Positions 1 to 7,617 are shown, counted from the first letter of the stretch. The stretch is 64,000 nt of DNA from Halalkalibacter urbisdiaboli (GCF_002156385.1 NZ_MVJM01000001.1:1366895-1430894); one strand, 5' to 3'. Notes: generated from the sequence alone by a model not told the origin. Numbers and translations: made by a program.

Positions 1-325
1 CACTCGACCCATGAATAGTCATACCTATAAACTGTCCGTCTTTTTTAAATACATAGTAGCTACCCATTTGTAAATCTTCTTGTATCTCCCATCCCCAACT
101 TTCGATTATTTCATAATAATCTTCCCTAATACCTCCGTTATTACCTATCGCATTATAAAGATATTTTTCATACCCATCTTCTCTACTCTCAGCAAGTTCA
201 GCTTCAACAGGTATAGGAAACTCAGGAAAAGATGAAGAACCTTCAAAATCACTTTCATTACTATTACTACAACCTACAATAGCTATAAGAATTAAAAATA
301 ATAGTAGTGTCTTTACTTTTTTCAT
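1..325 (-). CDS. Small lipoprotein, 3' end outside window
   Basis: The reading frame opens at an ATG at 325 (minus strand) and is still open at base 1, so only the first 108 residues are seen. It begins MKKVKTLLLFLILIAIVGC, a short charged N-terminus, a hydrophobic stretch and a lipobox ending in Cys19, so the mature protein should be lipid-anchored outside the membrane. The mature part is acidic, with a Ser/Glu-rich linker and then a Trp/Tyr-rich segment. I do not recognise the family. A GAGAGGTG-like ribosome binding site precedes the ATG. It is the most downstream visible gene of the repeat-punctuated minus-strand array, which therefore continues beyond the window. Confidence 0.75.
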   Translation of the reverse strand, partial: MKKVKTLLLFLILIAIVGCSNSNESDFEGSSSFPEFPIPVEAELAESREDGYEKYLYNAIGNNGGIREDYYEIIESWGWEIQEDLQMGSYYVFKKDGQFIGMTIHGSS

Positions 326-370
326 TTTTTTCACCTCTCTCAAAGGATAACATTATTAAACCAATATTTG

Positions 371-452
371 GTTATTCAATTATCCTGCTTCGTTTGTTTA
401 ATAAGAAAAACTGCATCCCTTGTTGAAGGAATGCCCCCATTAGTTCAAGAGC
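371..452 (-). repeat. Array repeat R1 (arm-hairpin-arm)
   Basis: Read on the minus strand, the left arm TTGAACTAATGGGGGC follows the lipoprotein gene at 476. A GCATTCC-type hairpin with a T-run comes next, then the right arm TTATTAAACAAACGAAGCAG and GATAATTGAATAAC. The outer arms are roughly inverted copies of each other. The hairpin plus T-run should act as a terminator for the gene before it. Confidence 0.7.
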
Positions 453-475
453 CATTCTTCACAATTTTACTTTAA

Positions 476-952
476 CTAATTCTGTCTATCTAATGTCAAA
501 ATTAAAGAATGTTCAAGCGAACCTTGATCACCACGAATTTCGCCAAACACTATTTCTCCACTTAGTGTATAAACATATTGAGCTAATAAGTCATTTAAGT
601 CACTATCTCCTAAATACTCTTCTTCATAATTACTCTCGTGAGCTATATAATCATACAAAGGCTCTTGTAAACCAATAAAAAAAACTGGAAATTTTAAGTC
701 TTTGTACACACTTTGATTTTCTGGAGATAAGGCATAAGAAAGTTCCTCTTTTGCTATAAGAAGTGCATCAAATATATATTCATTGTTCCTTAATTCATTG
801 AGAGAAACCTCTATAACATTATGCCCGTCAAGGTCTAATGTGGAACTTCCAATGATACCTATTTCATAACTTGTACTTTCATTTTCTAATTCAGAAGAAC
901 AAGCAATCAAACTACCGATTAAAAATAATAATAAAAAAATAAATTTTTTCAT
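476..952 (-). CDS. Small lipoprotein of unknown function
   Basis: A 158-residue protein starting MKKFIFLLLFLIGSLIAC, a type II signal peptide with lipobox LIAC. The ATG at 952 is preferred over the GTG nine bases upstream because GGAG lies 8 bases before it. The mature domain is acidic (many Glu/Asp) with no motif I recognise; the pattern of alternating hydrophobic segments suggests a compact alpha/beta fold. It is likely anchored on the outer face of the membrane. It lies in the accessory array between repeats R1 and R2, with no sign of an operon partner. Function unknown. Confidence 0.8.
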   Translation of the reverse strand: MKKFIFLLLFLIGSLIACSSELENESTSYEIGIIGSSTLDLDGHNVIEVSLNELRNNEYIFDALLIAKEELSYALSPENQSVYKDLKFPVFFIGLQEPLYDYIAHESNYEEEYLGDSDLNDLLAQYVYTLSGEIVFGEIRGDQGSLEHSLILTLDRQN

Positions 953-1017
953 AAAGAACACTCCTTCAACGACCTACTACAAATATGTTATCATTTTTTC
1001 TATTTTTATAAATTTGC

Positions 1018-1110
1018 TTCTTCCACTAATCTGCTCGTTACTTCAATAAAGAATAGGAGTTGTCTGCACAACTCCTTATTTAACATTCGCACCCGTTTGT
1101 TGAACTAAAC
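1018..1110 (-). repeat. Array repeat R2 (arm-hairpin-arm)
   Basis: It starts two bases after the stop of the nucleotidyltransferase gene. On the minus strand it reads left arm TAGTTCAACAAACGGGTGC, a perfect GGAGTTG/CAACTCC hairpin (AAGGAGTTG-tgcaga-CAACTCCT), then right arm TTTATTGAAGTAACGAGCAG and ATTAGTGGAAG. Same organisation as R1, R4, R5 and R6. Confidence 0.75.
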
Positions 1111-1111
1111 T

Positions 1112-1681
1112 TTAGATTAAAAATTTAATCCACTTATGTTCTGGTTCGTGTAGTTCTAAAGCATTTCGAAGCCATTTTTTCTTCTCGTGGCCAAGATAAT
1201 CCTTTATGGCAAAAAAGTCTTGATGGTCTTTTTCTCTTGGGTTTTTCGCCTTATATAAAAGTACAATTTCTGGATTTAGGTAAGGAATACCTGTTTTAGT
1301 AATACTCCTAACGGAATTGAGTGGATAGGAAATCCTTAAATCTCTTCTGAATATCCAATCATTTTCTTTTGTTTCATTAAGTAGAATTTCTATTTTGTCT
1401 CCGTTTATCATATTCGAAGCGTGTATTTCGTGAATTGGTAACTCTAAAAACTCATTTTCCCAAAGTTGGAATTCACCGTTAATGACCTTTTTGAACTCCC
1501 ATTCTTTGAGATAATCTTTTAGATATAATTGGTCTTTTCGAAAAACAGCAAACTCTATATCTGTATGTTCCCTTGTTTCTTTACCAATAAAAAGGTCAAT
1601 CGCCCAACCTCCAGCAAAAAACCACTTTCTATCAAAACCCAACATTAATGAATTAATACTATGGCATTGTTCAAATGACAT
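1112..1681 (-). CDS. Nucleotidyltransferase, aminoglycoside/lincosamide type
   Basis: A protein of 189 residues with the nucleotidyltransferase core signature FAGGWAIDLFIGKETREHTD followed by IEF. The GGW...D.(x)..HxDIE pattern is typical of the family of aminoglycoside and lincosamide nucleotidyltransferases (LnuA/ANT(2'')-like, PF10706-type). Such enzymes transfer a nucleotide from NTP to a hydroxyl of the drug, but many relatives have no known substrate. The start at 1681 (MSFEQ) is chosen because GGGGG lies six bases before it; the longer TTG-started form would place the binding site inside the gene. It is a stand-alone cassette flanked by repeats R2 and R3. A resistance phenotype is possible but unproven. 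Confidence 0.75.
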   Translation of the reverse strand: MSFEQCHSINSLMLGFDRKWFFAGGWAIDLFIGKETREHTDIEFAVFRKDQLYLKDYLKEWEFKKVINGEFQLWENEFLELPIHEIHASNMINGDKIEILLNETKENDWIFRRDLRISYPLNSVRSITKTGIPYLNPEIVLLYKAKNPREKDHQDFFAIKDYLGHEKKKWLRNALELHEPEHKWIKFLI

Positions 1682-1743
1682 AAAATCCCCCAAAGTATAA
1701 GTTATCTATTTTCTATTCTCTTACTGCACTCTAAGTTCTTTGC

Positions 1744-1845
1744 CTTCTTCAACTAAACTTCTATAGTTTAACATTAATTTCCTTTTTATTAGTACAGAAA
1801 AGAAGCATTACCGTTGTTGTGGTAATGCCCCCTTAAGTTGAAGAA
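1744..1845 (-). repeat. Array repeat R3 (arm-hairpin-arm)
   Basis: Minus-strand order: left arm TTCTTCAACTTAAGGGGGC, a GCATTACC/GGTAATGC hairpin and T-rich tail, a divergent middle, and an end resembling TTTAGTTGAAGAAGG. It follows the tautomerase-like gene. The right half is the least conserved of the set. Confidence 0.6.
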
Positions 1846-1853
1846 CAAACGCA

Positions 1854-2243
1854 TCACGCATCTAAGTTGAAATTAATCCCCACATTAGATGCTTGCTCCC
1901 CACCTCTAATTCCCCAATTATCAAGGCTAGGTTCATGTAATGTTGTGATAATAGAACTCTTACTTATGGATAACGACTCAGATAGTACGTCCGCAAATTC
2001 TTTGATTAATTTCTCTTTTGTCTCTTTTTTTCGTCCTGGAAACATTACAACCTCTACAAAAACCATTTCTTCTTCCCAACCCTCTGGCATAAACCAGTTT
2101 GCTGAATCAATTTCTAAAAAAGTTACTGGTCCATCTTGTTTAGGTACATTTAAGACGTTTTGCATTATATTTCTTAAATTAAGTGCAATCCCTCTCTTAT
2201 CAATACCCTGTCTATTTTTCAAAAATACTTTAACTAATGGCAT
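1854..2243 (-). CDS. Tautomerase/MIF-like protein
   Basis: A 129-residue protein starting MPLVKVFLKNRQGIDKRGIA. A proline exposed after removal of Met1 and a beta-strand PLVKV are the hallmarks of the tautomerase (4-oxalocrotonate tautomerase/MIF) superfamily, where Pro1 is the catalytic base. The length suits the two-lobed type with a second half FVEVVMFPGRKKETKEKLI, which looks like an internal repeat of the beta-alpha-beta unit. Substrate cannot be told from sequence. The gene is a single-gene unit between array repeats R3 and R4. Confidence 0.7.
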   Translation of the reverse strand: MPLVKVFLKNRQGIDKRGIALNLRNIMQNVLNVPKQDGPVTFLEIDSANWFMPEGWEEEMVFVEVVMFPGRKKETKEKLIKEFADVLSESLSISKSSIITTLHEPSLDNWGIRGGEQASNVGINFNLDA

Positions 2244-2301
2244 ATAATCACTCCACTTACTTTTAACTCCTATTTATTTTACCATTAATTGTTATATTGC
2301 T

Positions 2302-2396
2302 GTTAAACTATCCTGCTTCTTTACTTCAATAAGACAAAAAAAGAGTTGGAAGGCAACTCCACTTATCTTAAACACAAGCACCCTTTAGCTGAATAA
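2302..2396 (-). repeat. Array repeat R4 (arm-hairpin-arm)
   Basis: Minus strand: left arm TTATTCAGCTAAAGGGTGC, a GGAGTTG/CCAACTC hairpin with a run of seven T, then the right arm TTATTGAAGTAAAGAAGCAG and GATAGTTTAAC. This is the copy closest to the apparent consensus. Confidence 0.75.
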
Positions 2397-2410
2397 AAAC
2401 ATATATAAAA

Positions 2411-2432
2411 GACCGCCTGATGACGGTCCTTA
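2411..2432 (-). terminator. Small hairpin downstream of the HAD gene
   Basis: GACCGCCTGATGACGGTC forms a short hairpin immediately after the HAD gene, additional to the one inside R4. On the minus strand it is followed by TTTTATAT, so weak termination is possible. Confidence 0.4.
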
Positions 2433-2434
2433 AT

Positions 2435-3091
2435 TTATAATAACAATTCCGTTAATTGTTTTGGACTTTTAAATAAAAAGGCTGGATTTAAAGGGCACAA
2501 TCTCTCCAACTCCCCTGCTCCCCATAGAGCTGCAACACTTATCATATTTGCGGAATGTGTAGCTTGAATATCTGTTGGTTGATCTCCAATATATAAACAT
2601 TCAAATGGCTCAAGATAAAGTTTTTCAGCCATTTGTAGTAATGGAACAGGACTTGGTTTAAATTCGTTACAATCTTCCTTTCCCATAATCACTTCAAAAA
2701 AAGGGAATAAGCCAGTGTTCTCTAATTCCTTTGTTGCATTGTTTTTTAGTTTAGCTGTAACCAGACCCAATTTATATCCTTTATCCTTAAGTCCTTTAAG
2801 CATTTCCTTAATTCCTTCATATTCTTTAATTTGATGGTTATACTTGCGATAATATCCTAATGTCTCTTCTATAATCTTCTCTGTTTCTGTTACTGTTAAA
2901 AAGGGAAATAAATCATTTAATGCATTGAATGGCTTTCCTAATAGATACTGCTTTTCACTCTTGGTCAATTCTTTGTTTAATATTTTCTGTATTCCATAAT
3001 TATAAGACTCTGTTCCTAACCATTCACTGTTGATTAAAGTTCCATCTAAATCAAATAATACTCCTTTAACTTGACTTATCTCAAACTTCAT
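2435..3091 (-). CDS. HAD-family phosphatase (phosphoglycolate phosphatase-like)
   Basis: A 218-residue protein with the four HAD motifs: motif I FDLDGTLINSE (Asp nucleophile and second Asp) near residue 14, motif II LVTAKLKNNA near 115, a conserved Lys in FKPSP near 145, and motif IV YIGDQPTDIQA near 168. The cap between motif I and II is helical (subfamily IA type). These enzymes remove phosphate from small metabolites in the cytoplasm through an aspartyl-phosphate intermediate; substrate unknown. It is a stand-alone gene in the array, between repeats R4 and R5. Confidence 0.85.
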   Translation of the reverse strand: MKFEISQVKGVLFDLDGTLINSEWLGTESYNYGIQKILNKELTKSEKQYLLGKPFNALNDLFPFLTVTETEKIIEETLGYYRKYNHQIKEYEGIKEMLKGLKDKGYKLGLVTAKLKNNATKELENTGLFPFFEVIMGKEDCNEFKPSPVPLLQMAEKLYLEPFECLYIGDQPTDIQATHSANMISVAALWGAGELERLCPLNPAFLFKSPKQLTELLL

Positions 3092-3162
3092 CTCTGCTCA
3101 ACCTCTCTCATCTAATCTAAAATCTTCTCAATAGACAAAATTCGACTATGAGGTTAGAAAGT

Positions 3163-3245
3163 CCTTCTTGTACTAACTTGCTTCATTTGCTCAATAAGAA
3201 AAAGACATTCATTTTTGAAGGAATGCCCTCCGTTACTTGAACAAA
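3163..3245 (-). repeat. Array repeat R5 (arm-hairpin-arm)
   Basis: Minus strand: left arm TGTTCAAGTAACGGAGGGC, a GCATTCC-type imperfect hairpin with T-run, then TTATTGAGCAAATGAAGCAA and GTTAGTACAAG. It follows the 42-codon gene and precedes the HAD gene. Confidence 0.7.
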
Positions 3246-3272
3246 ACGGTAAAAAAAATCGTCAAGTGAAAT

Positions 3273-3401
3273 TTAGCTATCCTTTTTTTTAAGTAGTTCT
3301 ATTATTTCTTTATTTTGTTCATTTGCCTTACTTAATTTACGCTCTATTGCAAATAACGTAGACATTAGTAATGCAAAAGCAATAATACCAAATATACCCA
3401 T
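3273..3401 (-). CDS. 42-aa membrane peptide
   Basis: A short frame from ATG 3401 to TAA 3273 with a good AAGGTGGTG ribosome binding site seven bases upstream. It encodes one hydrophobic helix (GIFGIIAFALLMSTLFAI) followed by a charged amphipathic tail rich in Lys and Glu. The shape is that of a small single-pass membrane protein or phage/array accessory peptide. It has its own array repeats on both sides (R5 after it, a short arm pair before it), which supports it being a real unit of the array. Function unknown. Confidence 0.6.
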   Translation of the reverse strand: MGIFGIIAFALLMSTLFAIERKLSKANEQNKEIIELLKKKDS

Positions 3402-3424
3402 GGATACACCACCTTGTATAGAGA

Positions 3425-3475
3425 ATCCTCAACTCTGCTCCTGTTACAGAAACACTCCCCGTTACTTTAAGTGAA
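3425..3475 (-). repeat. Short array repeat without hairpin
   Basis: Minus strand: TTAAAGTAACGGGGAGTG followed directly by TGTAACAGGAGCAGAGTTGA. Both arms resemble those of R1-R6, but the central terminator hairpin is missing, as if the two arms had collapsed together. It lies after the APH-like gene. Confidence 0.5.
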
Positions 3476-3495
3476 GTATTTCACATTTTTACTTA

Positions 3496-4485
3496 CTATT
3501 CTAAAAAATCAATATTAGCAAATAAACTATCTAAATCATCCCAATTTTCAGCAACCCAAGTATTTTCTTCATTAAATCTATTTAACGGGGATGAATTTTG
3601 TATATTAGCTCGGAGCCATTCCGCTTCTTTCCACCATGTTAATTTAATTGAGCGTACTAGTTTTTGATTTGTTAATGCTTGATATTCTTGATAACCCTTA
3701 ACAAATGCTGAAACTCTGTTTATATGTATTTGTCCTTTTTCAAGACAACAAGATAAAATAGGTCTTGATATATCAAATTCAGGGTAAACATAATGCATTC
3801 TATCAAAATCAAGAAGTGCAGATACACTATTAGTTTTAAATAGAATGTTATCTACAAATAAATCCCAATGCCCCCAACCTTTTTCACATTCCGAGAAAAT
3901 ATCCACATCGTTTTTTTCTATGATTTCTCTTTGTATTTCCAATTTTGATAGTGTATTGCTACAATCCAAACTAATAGCTTCATTCCATCTGTCTTTCCAT
4001 AGATCAATCATACTTTCTTTAGACCGAACATTCCAGTGTAGTGGTAAGTGAACTGTTTTATTGCTATTTAAAAGTTTGTGCATTTTTCCAATTACTTTAC
4101 CCAAACTATACATTTGTCCTTCATTTGCCGTTCCTGCCTTAATATTACTTCCTTCACATAATCCCATTAAAACAAAGCGCTCACCATATGAAGATTTCAT
4201 TACATAATTTCCTTTATGTGAGTATAGTTCAGGACAAGGAATCCCCTCATTATATAGATTGTTTTGATGATTTAATGAAGTTTCTAACCCTTGTATCATT
4301 TGTTCGGGATACCGGGTTTTATTATATTGCTTTACAAATAAATCACCTATATCGGTCTTTATATGCCATTTTAAATTCATATGACCTAATTCAATTTTAG
4401 AAAACTTAATAATATTAAATCCAAATATATTATTTATCGCTTCGAAAATGTCATCCCTAATTGATTTATTCGTCACACTATTCAT
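3496..4485 (-). CDS. APH-like phosphotransferase
   Basis: A protein of 329 residues of the aminoglycoside phosphotransferase/choline kinase fold (PF01636). The catalytic loop is visible as GHWDLFVDNILF (H-x-D....N, the Brenner motif) around residue 205, followed by the metal-binding segment LLDFDRMHY. The N-terminal lobe shows the ATP-site lysine in LFVKQY. These kinases phosphorylate aminoglycosides, homoserine, fructosamines or other small alcohols; the sequence does not decide which. ATG 4485 is chosen because AAAGGTG lies just upstream; the longer GTG form overlaps that site. It is a single-gene unit between the short repeat and R6. Confidence 0.8.
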   Translation of the reverse strand: MNSVTNKSIRDDIFEAINNIFGFNIIKFSKIELGHMNLKWHIKTDIGDLFVKQYNKTRYPEQMIQGLETSLNHQNNLYNEGIPCPELYSHKGNYVMKSSYGERFVLMGLCEGSNIKAGTANEGQMYSLGKVIGKMHKLLNSNKTVHLPLHWNVRSKESMIDLWKDRWNEAISLDCSNTLSKLEIQREIIEKNDVDIFSECEKGWGHWDLFVDNILFKTNSVSALLDFDRMHYVYPEFDISRPILSCCLEKGQIHINRVSAFVKGYQEYQALTNQKLVRSIKLTWWKEAEWLRANIQNSSPLNRFNEENTWVAENWDDLDSLFANIDFLE

Positions 4486-4514
4486 ATATATCACCTTTTT
4501 TGCAAAATTTTAAT

Positions 4515-4617
4515 ACCCCTTGTTCCACTATTCTGCACCTATAGCTCAATAACAAAAAGGAGCTACAATTGATCCGCAACTCCTTGTTGAATTCAAGCAC
4601 CCGATAATTGAACAAGA
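4515..4617 (-). repeat. Array repeat R6 (arm-hairpin-arm)
   Basis: Minus strand: left arm TTGTTCAATTATCGGGTGC, a GGAGTTG...AGCTCC hairpin with T-run, then TTATTGAGCTATAGGTGCAG and AATAGTGGAACAAGG. It follows the AadK-like gene. Its left and right ends are clear inverted copies (TTGTTCAATTA versus TAGTGGAACAA). Confidence 0.75.
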
Positions 4618-4652
4618 TAAGCAAACACCCATTTTTGTGGTGCTTGTTAACT

Positions 4653-5486
4653 TCATAGAACCATCGCTAAAATTTCATCAACCCACTCAGGATTTTCTTC
4701 AATTTCAACCTTTTCACATAAACTCTTATGTATTTTTAAAAATTCAGGAATAATTTTTTTAATTACACTCATTAAATCATTCGGCTCTCTACTGCTATGC
4801 CAATCTGCTAAAAGTGAAAGCTGCCAACTTTGTAATTCACTTCTTACACCTTCATATTTTGCCCAATCCCCGAATGAATTCGGTTGTAATCCTTTATCCA
4901 TATACCAAGCCGTCGCCATAGACATTCTTAAATTATCCAAGCAATTTAAGGCATAATACATTTCTTTTCTATTTACTCTTCGATAAGCTTCATGAACATA
5001 TGCAAAAAATTTTGTTCTCCAAATCTCAACTTCTTGTACAGATGGACGATAAGAAATTTGGTTTGATTTTTTTAAAACATCTTCCAAAAATTCTGTTTTA
5101 TCATAAACAATGCTAATGTTTTGGAGCCATACAGATGGTTGAACATCTTTTGTTTTATAATAAAAAGTATCAACCTTTACGAAAGTATCATAATGAGCAA
5201 CGCTATAAGTTGTCCAAGGAAAGTCTTCGAAGTACAATACTTTTCCCCAGTTTTTAGCTCTCTCTTTTTTGTTTAACCTATATTCTTCAAACACATCATC
5301 TTTAACAACTATGCGAAGGTCAATATCAGAATATATATCTGTATTTCGGTTTCCTATTGAACCGCCATAAAAAACAGCTAATACATTTTCATCGGTTATT
5401 AAGTCTTGCTCTATTTCTATCAACATAGTTTGACGATACTTAGGAATTTTCAAATCTCTTTCACGATGTTTATTTACTAATCCCAC
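4653..5486 (-). CDS. Nucleotidyltransferase-domain protein (AadK-like)
   Basis: A 277-residue protein with the polymerase-beta nucleotidyltransferase signature YGGSIGNRNTDIYSDIDLR near residue 40 (G-G-S and the D-x-D metal pair), followed by a helical C-terminal domain. The architecture resembles AadK/ANT(6)-type streptomycin adenylyltransferases, though the substrate is unproven. The frame can start only at GTG 5486, which lies 13 bases from GGAG. An ATG at 5490 is at ideal spacing from GGAG but runs into a stop after six codons. A 4-base TGTG insertion at the start would explain this, so translation may be impaired. It is the last clear member of the array. Confidence 0.7.
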   Translation of the reverse strand: MGLVNKHRERDLKIPKYRQTMLIEIEQDLITDENVLAVFYGGSIGNRNTDIYSDIDLRIVVKDDVFEEYRLNKKERAKNWGKVLYFEDFPWTTYSVAHYDTFVKVDTFYYKTKDVQPSVWLQNISIVYDKTEFLEDVLKKSNQISYRPSVQEVEIWRTKFFAYVHEAYRRVNRKEMYYALNCLDNLRMSMATAWYMDKGLQPNSFGDWAKYEGVRSELQSWQLSLLADWHSSREPNDLMSVIKKIIPEFLKIHKSLCEKVEIEENPEWVDEILAMVL

Positions 5487-5551
5487 ACATTAAAAACCAC
5501 TCCTTTTAAGTATTTTAATACAAGTTCGCCAAAAGGAAATAAACCCCTTCT

Positions 5552-6493
5552 TTAACTAAACTCATTACTAGGCTGGCGGAATGAAAATTGCTCATCATTC
5601 GTAATCTTGGTTGCTAATGCTTTCGCTTCATCTAATTGTATTAAATTAGTTGTTTCGAAATAGCGTAGTCTTAATTCAGCGTCAGTGGTAGCAAGAGCCG
5701 CATCGGCTGCATTGTAAAGGGGATTACACAAGACAAGAAAAAGAAAAGCCATCGTTAGCTGAAAAGGCCGTTTTAACTTATCGAGTAACTGGAAATGACT
5801 TCTATTAATTAGATGATACGCCAATAATAAACCTAAGAAAACAACAAGATTGAACACTTCCAACAGATCCACCATACCCGTATTACGTCTAAACAGGTAA
5901 AACATTAACAAACAAATTCCTATAATCAAATAAAATGGGATAATGGTTTTCCAGTGAAACTTCCAATAGTTAAGGAAAAACAAATACAAACTTGCTCCAA
6001 TAATAGTAAGAATTATGAGAAAGCCAACCACATCAGCTAAAATAACTTCCCCTTTGATCGCAAAAATGAAAAAACTAGTTAGAAGCTGTAACGCAGGTAG
6101 CGTCATGACCGCAATATCAAAAGTATAAAAGATCCCTTGATTCTTTTTTTGCTTAAGGGTAACGATATAGTAAAATCCTACGACAATGATATAGCCAAAA
6201 AACAAAAAGTGGAGAAACTGTCGTAAAGACGGCTGTCTTTCATAAAAAACAGTCGTAATTTCCGTTATGCTTACTTGATGAAGCATTTCAATGGACAAAC
6301 CGATAAGTAACACAAAACGAACAGCAAAGCCAACATAAATTGATGTTCGCGTTTCATCCTTGTTTCTCAGCAAAAACGTTACTAGACCGTAAATGGCTAA
6401 TGCCGTTAACGTCCATTGGATAATGGCTTTACTAAAATGACTCAATATAAAATAGTTTTCAATATGCAAGACGAACCTGCTAATAATCTCCAT
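5552..6493 (-). CDS. Polytopic membrane protein of unknown function
   Basis: A protein of 313 residues with about nine hydrophobic membrane segments and a short polar C-terminal tail that contains an LRLRYFETTNLIQ helix. I do not recognise the family. ATG 6493 (MEIISRFVL) is chosen because GAAGGTG lies seven bases upstream, whereas the longer form would read through this site. It is transcribed alone; no enzyme partner lies beside it. The bases after its stop resemble the end of an array repeat, so it may also belong to the accessory array. Confidence 0.7.
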   Translation of the reverse strand: MEIISRFVLHIENYFILSHFSKAIIQWTLTALAIYGLVTFLLRNKDETRTSIYVGFAVRFVLLIGLSIEMLHQVSITEITTVFYERQPSLRQFLHFLFFGYIIVVGFYYIVTLKQKKNQGIFYTFDIAVMTLPALQLLTSFFIFAIKGEVILADVVGFLIILTIIGASLYLFFLNYWKFHWKTIIPFYLIIGICLLMFYLFRRNTGMVDLLEVFNLVVFLGLLLAYHLINRSHFQLLDKLKRPFQLTMAFLFLVLCNPLYNAADAALATTDAELRLRYFETTNLIQLDEAKALATKITNDEQFSFRQPSNEFS

Positions 6494-6699
6494 TCCTATA
6501 CACCTTCTCTTATTTTCTATGAGCTCGTACTGTATAGACAATCGATAAGGAAAAAAGTTTCAAATAAAAAATAATAAAGTTAACTGTCAAAGAGCTTCTA
6601 AAACAATAGTAATTCTTATGAAATAAAAGTCCCTTCCATTGTAAATAACGGGTTACTTAAGAGGTGCAAACGAGAAAAAATCACTTCATTTTCACAACA

Positions 6700-6737
6700 A
6701 AAAAGGCATAGAGAAATTCTCTATGCCTTTTTTGTTG
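6700..6737. terminator. Rho-independent terminator after the GNAT gene
   Basis: AAAAGGCATAGAGAA and TTCTCTATGCCTTTT form a near-perfect stem with A and T runs on both sides, so it can work in both directions. It lies just after the stop of the acetyltransferase gene (minus strand). Confidence 0.9.
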
Positions 6738-6759
6738 CTTTAAAATATAGTTTGATTAA

Positions 6760-7176
6760 CTAATTTTCAAATACGGAAAACATCCCTGTCATGTGTGGGT
6801 AATGGTTTTTAAAACCAAACTTCTCGTAAAAACCGTCTTTACCTTCTGATGCAAACAGTCCGACAAAAATTCCGTTACGCTTTTTGATGTAAGAAAGTAA
6901 ATATTTTAGGATTTCTTTTCCTAATCCCAAACCTTGATAAGCAGGTAGAATAGCTACGTCTTGAATATAAAAAAACATATAATTATCACCGACTATTCGA
7001 CCCATTCCAACAGGTTCACCATTGACTGTTACGACAATCCCATAAAGAGAATTATTTAATGAACCTTTGGACATTTCTGTATTAATACTGCCCCAACCGA
7101 CTGATTCCCATAGAAATCTGTGTTCAGAGACAGATGGTATACGTTCATGGATTTTAAAGTTTGCTATATTAACCAC
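6760..7176 (-). CDS. GNAT family N-acetyltransferase
   Basis: A 138-residue GNAT protein. The acetyl-CoA binding motif is ILPAYQGLGLGKEILKYL (Q-x-x-G-x-G) near residue 80, preceded by the beta-strand YIQDVAIL and followed by GFYEKFGFKNHYP, the usual C-terminal signature. It transfers acetyl from acetyl-CoA to an amine; the acceptor is unknown. GTG 7176 is the only start after an in-frame stop, but the strong AAGGAGGG site lies about 19 bases upstream of it, and codons at ideal spacing are in another frame. Initiation may therefore be weak, or a small indel may have altered the 5' end. Confidence 0.8.
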   Translation of the reverse strand: MVNIANFKIHERIPSVSEHRFLWESVGWGSINTEMSKGSLNNSLYGIVVTVNGEPVGMGRIVGDNYMFFYIQDVAILPAYQGLGLGKEILKYLLSYIKKRNGIFVGLFASEGKDGFYEKFGFKNHYPHMTGMFSVFEN

Positions 7177-7356
7177 CAGACTTTCTTATACAAATCCCTC
7201 CTTTTAATTTACTCTTATCATTATGTTTACCTAAAGAGCTTTTTTAGTTTATTCACCTAAAATCAGGCTTGTTTTCTGGGTATAAGTCCACTTAATTTCA
7301 TTATTTAAACATATAGTGTTGATGTATAGTGAACTTATTAGAAAGGAGAGATTTTA

Positions 7357-7617
7357 TTGAATTACCATAACCAACCCCTAATGAATCCTAACGAACTACA
7401 ACAATATTATTACGTTGATTCTTTAAATGGACAACAGCGTTTTGGGCAACTTGAGGGACAGCCTATTGGACAGTCCTATGGACAGCCGCCTTATTATCCC
7501 CCTTATTATCCCCCTTATCCCCCTCGACCACCACGCTGTCGTTGGGTTCGTGAATGTAGATGGGTACGCCGTTGTAGAGATGACTACTACCCCTATGATA
7601 ATAATTACGACTACTAA
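7357..7617 (+). CDS. Pro/Tyr/Arg-rich protein, possible spore coat protein
   Basis: An 86-residue protein started by TTG after AAGGAGAGA. The N-terminal half is rich in Gln and Gly (repeated GQ.IGQ.YGQ units), the middle has repeated YYPPYYPPYPP, and the C-terminal part has two CRWVR units and ends in DDYYPYDNNYDY. There is no signal peptide or membrane segment. Such low-complexity Pro/Tyr-rich proteins with Cys-Arg units are typical of spore outer layers in Bacillus, where they may be cross-linked; this is inference from composition only. It is transcribed alone from its own upstream region. Confidence 0.6.
   Translation: MNYHNQPLMNPNELQQYYYVDSLNGQQRFGQLEGQPIGQSYGQPPYYPPYYPPYPPRPPRCRWVRECRWVRRCRDDYYPYDNNYDY

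Noticed and set aside
1867-2247. 126-residue plus-strand frame
   Set aside because: Antisense shadow of the tautomerase-like gene.
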